Shown: positions 1 to 5,955 of the stretch, piece after piece
Layout: every line of letters starts with the position of its first letter
Numbering within the stretch: position 1 is the stretch's first letter
Notes under the pieces: model-generated
Database searches by the model: none
Seen by the model: only the letters and a program-made list of their open reading frames with translations
Told to the model about the DNA's origin: nothing
Assembly: GCA_041628815.1 (NCBI GenBank)
Contig: JBFKOL010000245.1
Location: 1 to 6,731, forward strand
Source of the DNA: JBFKOL01 sp041628815
Lineage (GTDB): Bacteria; Bacteroidota; Bacteroidia; Chitinophagales; Saprospiraceae
DNA length: 6,731 nt
Reading direction: 5' to 3'
Position numbers and translations under genes: made by a program

Positions 1-2
1 AA

Positions 3-920
3 AAAGTTCTTTTATTTCTGGGTGCCATCATCGTGATAGCCATTGCCGGCTATTTCGCATTGGGTGGCACCATGACATTCGCTCCGTCGGATGCAACGGG
101 CTCCGTGATCAACGGGGTGGAAAAAGCATCCAAATACAGCAGTGAAACGGCAGCTGCCGACATTGACCTGGAAGGTGAGGAGGTGCAAGAATTACTTCAA
201 AATCATGACTTCCAGGCAATGATACAGGACGCCGATTTTCGCAAACTGATGAAATCAGGTGAATTCAGCAGGTTAGCCCGCGAGGCGGACTTCCTCAAAT
301 TCGCTCATTCGGATGAATTCCAGAGGATGGCTCGGGACCCGGTCTTCCAACGCTTCGCCAAATCTGAGACCTATGAAAAAATGGCCAGGAAAGGCGATTT
401 TCACAGGCTAGCACGGAATGAAGATTATCAGCGACTGGCACGTAATGAAGATTACCAGCGACTGGCCAAAAATGGCGACTTCGAAAAATTTGCCAAATCG
501 GAAAAATTTCAAAAGTGGGCCAAGAGCCCGGATTTGCAGATGCTGGCCAAAGACCCCGCATTTCAACGGCTGGCCAAAGATCCTGCCTTTGAAAGGATGG
601 CAAGGGACCCCGGCTTTCAAAAGCTTGCCCGTGACCCAGCCTACCAACGATTAGCACGTGACCCCGACTATCAGCGCATGATGCGGGATGCAGACTATGC
701 AAGACTGGCCGCCAAAGGCGACTATCTAAGGATGGCAGCTCTACCGGCCTTTGAACGATACGCACGCATGGGCGAATTCCACCGCCTGGCACGCAATGCC
801 GACTTTTACAAGCTGGCCATGCACACTTCCTTTTTCAAGACCCTTCAGCATTCTGCTTTTCAAAAGGTCATGGCAAAAGAAGCTGGCTTTCAACGACTCG
901 AAAAACTGGCTATTGGATAA
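3..920 (+). CDS. Nonapeptide-repeat membrane-anchored or exported protein (5' end outside window)
   Basis: No known function is recognised. The frame is open to the window edge and reads K-V-L-L-F-L-G-A-I-I-V-I-A-I-A-G-Y-F-A-L, a membrane span or signal peptide. The GTG at 33 falls inside this hydrophobic stretch and is unlikely to be the true start. An N-terminus such as M-K-K-V would place the real start only a few codons upstream (inference). A linker of roughly 40 residues, rich in S, A, E and D, follows. Then come 25 uninterrupted nine-residue repeats (nt 201-875) and a short tail ending K-L-A-I-G. A degenerate further unit, G-E-E-V-Q-E-L-L-Q, precedes the array at 174-200. The repeat region is highly charged and probably helical, and likely lies outside the cytoplasmic membrane. 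A hairpin terminator follows, so the gene seems to end its transcript. The reading frame is secure; the role is unknown. Confidence 0.85.
   Translation, partial: KVLLFLGAIIVIAIAGYFALGGTMTFAPSDATGSVINGVEKASKYSSETAAADIDLEGEEVQELLQNHDFQAMIQDADFRKLMKSGEFSRLAREADFLKFAHSDEFQRMARDPVFQRFAKSETYEKMARKGDFHRLARNEDYQRLARNEDYQRLAKNGDFEKFAKSEKFQKWAKSPDLQMLAKDPAFQRLAKDPAFERMARDPGFQKLARDPAYQRLARDPDYQRMMRDADYARLAAKGDYLRMAALPAFERYARMGEFHRLARNADFYKLAMHTSFFKTLQHSAFQKVMAKEAGFQRLEKLAIG
201..875 (+). repeat. 25 tandem 27-bp units encoding a nonapeptide repeat
   Basis: The array is 675 bp, exactly 25 x 27, with no insertion or deletion. The consensus is [DNS]-[PEGA]-[DEA]-[FY]-Q-[RK]-[LM]-A-[RK]. By my count, position 4 is F or Y in 24 of 25 units (L in unit 13), position 6 is K or R in 23, position 8 is A in 20, and position 1 is D, N or S in 18. 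Units 14-18 all begin D-P; units 9 and 10 begin N-E-D-Y-Q-R-L-A. D/N/S followed by P or E, then acidic residues early and basic residues late, is the usual pattern of a short capped helix. Codon choice differs between most units, so the protein pattern is kept while the DNA has diverged. Confidence 0.95.
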
Positions 921-945
921 ATCCATATCCGATTAAACATACAGG

Positions 946-996
946 TCACCTCTGTCGCGATGCTTAATATCAATCACTGGCAGAGGTGATTTTTTT
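946..996 (+). terminator. Rho-independent terminator after the repeat-protein gene
   Basis: TCACCTCTG (946-954) pairs perfectly with CAGAGGTGA (981-989), and seven T residues (990-996) follow at once. The stem begins 26 bases after the stop codon. The 26-base loop is longer than usual, which lowers certainty, but a perfect 9-bp stem joined to a T-tract in an intergenic gap fits a terminator for the upstream gene. Confidence 0.65.
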
Positions 997-1049
997 GTCT
1001 GGTCCCAATGATTCAAGTACCAAAGGCACCACTGCGAACCAATAACCCC

Positions 1050-1071
1050 GGCATACCAAAAGGTCTATGCC
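1050..1071 (+). other. Small inverted repeat in the leader of the peptidase gene
   Basis: GGCATA (1050-1055) is complementary to TATGCC (1066-1071). Inside, CC (1056-1057) can pair with GG (1062-1063) around an AAAA loop, leaving TC bulged. No T-tract follows, so it is not a simple terminator. It lies about 55 bases before the preferred start at 1128. It could be a leader structure, an operator or chance. If translation began at 1008 it would be coding. Confidence 0.3.
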
Positions 1072-1127
1072 TGCCGGTAACAATTGCCATCCTCCCCGCC
1101 AAAACAAATTCAATAAACATCCTTGCG

Positions 1128-4100
1128 ATGCCCCGACTCCCGGCATTTTTTATATGGATGCTTGTTCTTGTTCTGATGATGCCGCAAGAATCGATTGGAC
1201 AACTCAAGATGATGGAGACGGATGACATGAGGATGATCAGCTATGACTTCGGCCATAATTACATACTGCCGCATGCAGCCAAATGTTTTCACAATACCCT
1301 TCGCTTCCACGAACAGCTTTTCGACTACCAGGCCACCGAGAAAGTTACCGTTCTGGTACAGGATTTCGGAGACTACGGCAACGCAGGAGCCACAGCGATA
1401 CCGTTCAATTTCATCACAATGGGGCTTTCCCCCTTTTCATATACCTTCGAGACCAGCCCGTCGAGTGAACGCGTTTTCTCAATGATGAACCACGAGTTGG
1501 TCCATGTAGTAGCTCTCGACGATGCGGCACGATCGGATCGATTCTGGCAGAAGGTCTTTATAGGTAAAGTCAACCCCACCAAAGATCATCCCTTGTCCAT
1601 GATCTACAGCTATATGACCAGCCCGAGAATGTATTCTCCGCGATGGTACCACGAGGGAATAGCCGCCTACATGGAGACCTGGATGAATGGTGGTATAGGT
1701 CTGGCCATGGGCAGCTTCGACGAAATGGTCTTCCGAACACTCGTCCACGAAAATGCCCACATTTACAGCGCCCAGGGTCTTGAATCAGAAGGCGTGACAA
1801 CGGACTTCCAGGGACGATCCAACTCCTACCTCTATGGCACCCGGTTTATGGGCTACCTCGCCTATACATATAGCCCGGAACAGGTCATCGAATGGGTCAA
1901 ACGAACCAACGATAGCAAGGCATTTTTTGCCGGTGAATTCAAACGCATATTCGGGATCAGCATTGCCGCTGGATGGGACAACTGGCTGGCATGGGAAAAA
2001 GACTGGCAACAAGAAAATATAAACGCCCTATCTGCAAATCCCATCACCCATTCCACTTTGATCAGCCACGAAAAACTGGGATCGGTTTCTTTTGCCCACT
2101 ACGATGAAAAGAGACAAAAAATTTATGTCGCTGTCAATTACCCTGGCCACTACCCTCACCTCGCCGCCATCGATCTGAATTCCGGTAATGTCGAAAATCT
2201 CGCGGATATCAAAGGGCCGGCCCTGTTTTATGTTTCTTCCGTTGCCTACGACGAGGAAGGTGATGCGCTCTTTTATACTACGGACAACAATGCATGGCGC
2301 GACTTGATGCTCTATGATCTTGCGACGGGCAAGACCCAAATGCTCCAACGCAATGCGCGTACAGGAGACCTTGCATTCAATGCAACCGATCAGTCGATTT
2401 GGGGAATCAAACATCTGAACGGCCTGTCTACCATCGTGGAAATTCCAAAAGACGCCCCGGGACAGCAAGCATATGCCTCCTGGCAACAGATATATACCCT
2501 TCCCTATGGTCACGATATATTTGACATTGATATCTCGCCTGACGGCAAACTTCTGAGTGCAGCCGTCAGTGATCTTGCAGGCCACCAGTCTCTACTCCTC
2601 TATGATTTAGAAGCACTAAAAGAAGGGGAAGTGTTGATCGACACCATCTTCAATTTTGAAGTGTCCTCTCCCCAAAGTTTCCGGTTTACCAAAGACGGAA
2701 AATATCTTATTGGCGCCTCCTATTATTCGGGTGTCAGCAATATTTTCCGGGTGACCATGGCCACTCAAGAAATCCACGCCATGTCCAATGCCATCACGGG
2801 ATATTTCAGACCGGTGATGATCGATGAAGAACGGCTTTTCGCTTTTGAATATTCAAGTGAGGGATTCAGACCTGTCATAATTCCCAACCATGTGGTAGAC
2901 CGCGTGTCGTCCATCGATTTTTTAGGGAACAGGGCCGTGGCCAAAGATCCCATTCTGAAAGACTGGACCCTTTCAATGACCGATGCCACACAAATGGACC
3001 TGGCGACCGTGAATGCGGTGGAAAAAGAATACCGTCCAGGTAAATGGATGTCCGTCAATTATGCGTATCCCACCATCGTCGGCTACAAGGACCGCGTTGG
3101 GCTGGGGTACAAAATGAACATCACGGATCCCATAAATTTCCGCGAGATCAATCTCCATGTAGCCTATACCCCGCTTTCATGGACCAATCGCATTTCTCCA
3201 TTTCCTGATTCGTCCAGTGTAAACCTGGATACCGACGAGCGGTACCACTTTTCCCTTTCCAGCCGTTTCAACCGGTTTACCTTCAGCGCCGCTTTCAACG
3301 AGGCCAGTTTCTACGATCTTTTCGGTCCGAGAATCGCTTCGAGGAAAGGATTTGCAGCAGGCATCGATTATGACCAATCGATCATTTGGGATCCACCCAT
3401 AACACTCGACCTTAATTTTGGTCTTGAAGGCCATTATGGCCTGGACAGATCACCCGACTTCCAGCAGATTACCACCACCGCTTTTGACCAGAGTCTCTTT
3501 CTCAACCTGTACGGTTCGCTGACCTATACCTATTTCAAAAAATCTCTCGGTGCGGTCGAAGAAGAAAAAGGATTTCGCACAAGGGCATTGTTGTCTGTGG
3601 CCCAGTCAGAAGGCAACTATTATCCCAACCTCACGGTATCGGCGGACTACGGCTTCCAGTTGCCCATGCGGCATTCGTCTATCTGGCTTCGCGGAGCTGC
3701 CGGCAATTCCTTTGAAACCGAATTTACCCCGTTTACGAGGTTTGCCTTTGCTTCTTTTGGCAACAATTACGTGGATCACCAGGATTATAAACGGTACCGT
3801 ACACCCTACTCCTTCCCGGGAGTCAGTTTCACCGATGGGCCATCCATCATTGCCAAAGAATATTTCAAGGGTCAAATGGAGTGGGTCCTTCCACCATTGA
3901 GGTTCAGGAAATTCGGTGGATTCAATTTCTTTGCCAACTGGATGCAGACATCGCTTTTCTCTTCATTCTTGGCCGTCAATGATCCGCAAGGAGGCCATCG
4001 TGAATGGGCCAATATAGGGGGGCAAATGGATCTGCGTATGGTTGTTTTTTCACACTTACCGTCTACGCTGTCCTTTGGATATGCTCGAGCATGGGACCTG

Positions 4101-4154
4101 AACCAAACCCGGTCGTATGGCGAATGGATGATCTCCCTGAAGATTTTAAAATAA
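1128..4154 (+). CDS. Exported gluzincin-type metallopeptidase with TolB-like propeller and C-terminal outer-membrane beta-barrel
   Basis: The ATG at 1128 is chosen over the in-frame ATG at 1008. It gives a signal peptide (R3, a hydrophobic core around L4-M18, cleavage near S-I-G before Q25) and a protein of 1008 residues. The first 40 residues of the longer reading look like leader sequence. Seen: H-E-L-V-H at 122-126 and W-Y-H-E-G-I-A-A-Y at 173-181. Together these match the zinc site of MA-clan (gluzincin) peptidases, with H122 and H126 as ligands, E123 catalytic and E176 the likely third ligand. About 315-600 reads as repeated short beta strands with motifs such as I-S-P-D-G-K, typical of TolB/WD40-like propellers. 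From about 640 to the end, alternating aromatic-rich strands suggest an outer-membrane barrel, though the chain ends I-L-K rather than in an aromatic. Inference: a surface or periplasmic protease anchored in the outer membrane. Substrate unknown. The peptidase call is firm; the barrel is likely. Confidence 0.8.
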   Translation: MPRLPAFFIWMLVLVLMMPQESIGQLKMMETDDMRMISYDFGHNYILPHAAKCFHNTLRFHEQLFDYQATEKVTVLVQDFGDYGNAGATAIPFNFITMGLSPFSYTFETSPSSERVFSMMNHELVHVVALDDAARSDRFWQKVFIGKVNPTKDHPLSMIYSYMTSPRMYSPRWYHEGIAAYMETWMNGGIGLAMGSFDEMVFRTLVHENAHIYSAQGLESEGVTTDFQGRSNSYLYGTRFMGYLAYTYSPEQVIEWVKRTNDSKAFFAGEFKRIFGISIAAGWDNWLAWEKDWQQENINALSANPITHSTLISHEKLGSVSFAHYDEKRQKIYVAVNYPGHYPHLAAIDLNSGNVENLADIKGPALFYVSSVAYDEEGDALFYTTDNNAWRDLMLYDLATGKTQMLQRNARTGDLAFNATDQSIWGIKHLNGLSTIVEIPKDAPGQQAYASWQQIYTLPYGHDIFDIDISPDGKLLSAAVSDLAGHQSLLLYDLEALKEGEVLIDTIFNFEVSSPQSFRFTKDGKYLIGASYYSGVSNIFRVTMATQEIHAMSNAITGYFRPVMIDEERLFAFEYSSEGFRPVIIPNHVVDRVSSIDFLGNRAVAKDPILKDWTLSMTDATQMDLATVNAVEKEYRPGKWMSVNYAYPTIVGYKDRVGLGYKMNITDPINFREINLHVAYTPLSWTNRISPFPDSSSVNLDTDERYHFSLSSRFNRFTFSAAFNEASFYDLFGPRIASRKGFAAGIDYDQSIIWDPPITLDLNFGLEGHYGLDRSPDFQQITTTAFDQSLFLNLYGSLTYTYFKKSLGAVEEEKGFRTRALLSVAQSEGNYYPNLTVSADYGFQLPMRHSSIWLRGAAGNSFETEFTPFTRFAFASFGNNYVDHQDYKRYRTPYSFPGVSFTDGPSIIAKEYFKGQMEWVLPPLRFRKFGGFNFFANWMQTSLFSSFLAVNDPQGGHREWANIGGQMDLRMVVFSHLPSTLSFGYARAWDLNQTRSYGEWMISLKILK

Positions 4155-4256
4155 AGACGATGGTAAGCTTACTCGTCCATTGGTTAGGAATCATCTACTG
4201 TTTTATTGGTAACTTCTTGAGATCTTTGTGAAAACTGTATTCGGGCAATTACAGAT

Positions 4257-4961
4257 ATGGAATGGTTGAATGATCTGATCTTGTTGGTGCTGAGCGCAAC
4301 ACCGGGCCTCGCCATCGCCTATTACATCTATCATCAGGATATACACGAACCCGAACCTTTGCACCTCGTATTGATCAGCCTGCTTTTTGGATGCATTGCG
4401 GTATTCCTGTCGTGGCCGCTTTCCAGGTTGGTCGGAAATGCCATGGAGTTTAATCTCGAAAGCCCAATGGGTGTCGCCGGAATGGCATTCATCGAAGTGG
4501 CACTGATAGAAGAAGGAAGCAAGTTTGTGTTTTTACGCGGGATTTTGTTCAGGAGCAAACACTTCAATGAGCCGTTCGACGGCATCGTTTACGCCGTCAT
4601 GATCGGTATGGGCTTTGCCATGATGGAAAACATTCTTTATGTATGGCAAGGCCATGAGGATGCTTTGTTGTTGCGCATGTTCACAGCCGTTCCAGCCCAC
4701 GCTATACTTGGGGTGGTCATGGGATATTTCCTGGGGAAAGTGAGTATGACTGATGAGAACAAAATCTATTTCAGCATCTTGGCGCTCGCCAGCGCTGTAG
4801 CGATGCATGGCCTGTATAACTATTTTCTCACCACTTCATTTCTTCCGGGCTTATGGGTAGGGGCTGGTATTTCTTTGGCGATCGGGTATTATTTTTCCTA
4901 CCGTGCCATGCGCATCCACCAGGATATGTCTCCTTTTAAGGAGGAAAATCCCCGCGGCTAA
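4257..4961 (+). CDS. prsW: PrsW-family intramembrane metalloprotease
   Basis: This is a 234-residue, almost wholly hydrophobic protein with about seven predicted membrane spans. The motifs that define the family occur in order: E-P-E-P at 31-34 in the first loop, E-E-G-S-K at 85-89, F-D-G-I-V-Y-A at 107-113, G-M-G-F-A-M-M-E-N at 117-125, R140 with H148 in the next helix, and M-H-G-L-Y-N at 183-188. The paired glutamates and the later histidines are the expected metal and catalytic residues. In Bacillus subtilis, PrsW cuts the anti-sigma factor RsiW at site 1. No sigma or anti-sigma gene is visible here, so the substrate is unknown. The start has no Shine-Dalgarno sequence, as is common in Bacteroidota. 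The gap of 102 bases after the peptidase gene leaves room for its own promoter. The family assignment is secure; the physiological role is inferred. Confidence 0.92.
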   Translation: MEWLNDLILLVLSATPGLAIAYYIYHQDIHEPEPLHLVLISLLFGCIAVFLSWPLSRLVGNAMEFNLESPMGVAGMAFIEVALIEEGSKFVFLRGILFRSKHFNEPFDGIVYAVMIGMGFAMMENILYVWQGHEDALLLRMFTAVPAHAILGVVMGYFLGKVSMTDENKIYFSILALASAVAMHGLYNYFLTTSFLPGLWVGAGISLAIGYYFSYRAMRIHQDMSPFKEENPRG

Positions 4962-5007
4962 AAGCGATCTGCACCCTAATGACTATTTTCAAAGGTACAC
5001 CTGAGCC

Positions 5008-5020
5008 AGGTCATTGACCT
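5008..5020. promoter_or_regulatory. Perfect AGGTCA-T-TGACCT palindrome (candidate operator)
   Basis: AGGTCA (5008-5013) and TGACCT (5015-5020) form a perfect 6-1-6 palindrome. A third AGGTCA half-site (5044-5049) runs into the ATG at 5049. The palindrome lies in the short gap between prsW and the nitroreductase, about 30 bases before that start. This is where a dimeric regulator would act. There is no T-tract to make it a terminator. The regulator is unknown. Confidence 0.4.
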
Positions 5021-5048
5021 TGAAAACTTTTTGTTGATAATTAAGGTC

Positions 5049-5765
5049 ATGAAATACCTGGTATGGACATTTGCGAAATCAGGGCTCTATCTAAACGGTC
5101 GATGGCTCATTTGGTTGGTACTGCTTTTTCAGTTTCCTGCCTATGTACAGGACAGGATGCCTGAGAAAAACACGTTCGCCCTTCCAGAACCTGTCCTGGA
5201 AGGCACATTATCGGTTGAAGAGGCCATTTATTCGAGACGGTCTGTAAGGGAGTACAAGGACGAGCCCATTACTTTGCCAGAGGTGGCACAGTTGTTATGG
5301 GCGGCCCAGGGAAGAACCAGCAGGCGCGGGTATCGGACCACACCGTCGGCAGGAGCTCTTTATCCGATTGAAATGATCCTGGTGGCAGGTCAGGTCGATT
5401 CGTTATCACCGGGTGTATACCGTTATCTTGCCCAATCTCACAGACTCAGACGCATTTTAGACGGAGACCAACGGATAACTGTGTATGGCCTTGCATTGGA
5501 GCAGGATCCGATCAAAAAGGCACCGGCGGTGATCATTATTTGTGGTGTTTATGAACGCACCTCCCAAAAGTATGGCAATAGGGCACCTCGTTATGTGCAT
5601 ATCGAAGCGGGACATATCAGTCAGAATATTTACCTGCAATGTGAATCCCTTGGCCTTGGTACGGTGATCATCGGAGCCTTTAAGGATCAGGAACTGCGTC
5701 AAGCCCTGAGGCTGGGCAGGAGGGACAGGCCATTGGCAATTATGCCGCTGGGCAGGAGGAAGTAG
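5049..5765 (+). CDS. SagB/ThcOx-type nitroreductase-family protein with N-terminal export or anchor segment
   Basis: A predicted FMN-dependent oxidoreductase of 238 residues. Seen: S-R-R-S-V-R-E-Y at 62-69, the N-terminal FMN-phosphate-binding signature of the nitroreductase fold; T-P-S-A-G-A-L-Y-P-I-E at 98-108, typical of the SagB/ThcOx branch; and Y-V-H-I-E-A-G-H-I-S-Q-N at 182-193, followed by S-L-G-L-G-T and G-A-F. SagB-like enzymes in peptide-modification clusters oxidise azolines to azoles, but no YcaO cyclodehydratase, precursor peptide or transporter is visible here, so the substrate is unknown. Residues 19-29 (W-L-I-W-L-V-L-L-F-Q-F) form a hydrophobic segment suggesting export or anchoring. 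A TTG at 5031 and an ATG at 5157 are alternative in-frame starts; the latter has AGGA four bases upstream and would give a soluble cytoplasmic form. The family is clear; the start and location are less certain. Confidence 0.87.
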   Translation: MKYLVWTFAKSGLYLNGRWLIWLVLLFQFPAYVQDRMPEKNTFALPEPVLEGTLSVEEAIYSRRSVREYKDEPITLPEVAQLLWAAQGRTSRRGYRTTPSAGALYPIEMILVAGQVDSLSPGVYRYLAQSHRLRRILDGDQRITVYGLALEQDPIKKAPAVIIICGVYERTSQKYGNRAPRYVHIEAGHISQNIYLQCESLGLGTVIIGAFKDQELRQALRLGRRDRPLAIMPLGRRK

Positions 5766-5828
5766 CAATTCTATGCTTCAACTTTAAATTTTCCCGGTCA
5801 GATGAAATCGCTGAATAATACCCAGACT

Positions 5829-5869
5829 GACCCATTTAGTATAATACCTCGCCCTTTGGAAACTGGGTC
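5829..5869. other. Hairpin-forming inverted repeat downstream of the nitroreductase
   Basis: GACCCA (5829-5834) pairs with TGGGTC (5864-5869). TTT (5835-5837) extends the stem with AAA (5860-5862), leaving C5863 bulged, around a loop of 22 bases. No T-tract follows on either strand. It may protect the 3' end of the nitroreductase transcript or slow polymerase before the terminator at 5896-5932. The rest of the 190-base gap between the converging genes holds nothing I can call. Confidence 0.3.
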
Positions 5870-5895
5870 CTATCAATGAGCGCATAATCTATCGG

Positions 5896-5932
5896 AAAAA
5901 AAAAGGACCTCATCCGCAGGAAGGGCCCTTTT
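5896..5932 (-). terminator. Rho-independent terminator of the minus-strand gene
   Basis: Read on the minus strand, AAAAGGGCC pairs with GGTCCTTTT (one mismatch), and an uninterrupted run of nine T residues (complement of 5896-5904) covers the end of the stem and continues past it. The loop is about 12 bases. The hairpin starts 23 bases after the stop codon at 5956. On the plus strand the same hairpin has an A-tract before it but only four T residues after, so it would be weak for the converging nitroreductase gene. Confidence 0.85.
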
Positions 5933-5955
5933 CAACTCAATCTTTTGTATAGACC

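Noticed and set aside
295..792. A long minus-strand open frame opposite the nonapeptide repeats
   Set aside because: It is a by-product of the 27-bp periodicity, which keeps the antisense frame open. The sense strand has the ordered conserved pattern and the membrane segment.
201..875. CRISPR-like or other non-coding repeat array
   Set aside because: The 27-bp units abut without spacers, are variable in DNA sequence and stay in one open frame, so this is a protein repeat.
4221..4228. GATCTTTG upstream of prsW as a Bacteroidota -7 promoter box
   Set aside because: It differs by one base from TAnnTTTG, and no TTG element sits at the expected distance upstream, so it is not strong enough to list.
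4004..4231. A 75-codon plus-strand frame overlapping the end of the large peptidase gene
   Set aside because: Most of it lies inside the barrel-coding region in another frame, and the rest is intergenic. It has no family features.
4930..4944. A strong Shine-Dalgarno-like AAGGAGG, also part of a CTCCTT-TT-AAGGAG inverted repeat, near the end of prsW
   Set aside because: No start codon lies at a suitable distance downstream, and the bases encode the normal C-terminus of PrsW.
5802..5879. A 25-codon plus-strand reading frame between the converging genes
   Set aside because: It has no Shine-Dalgarno sequence or recognisable features, and its middle overlaps a hairpin-forming inverted repeat. 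A frame of this length is expected by chance.
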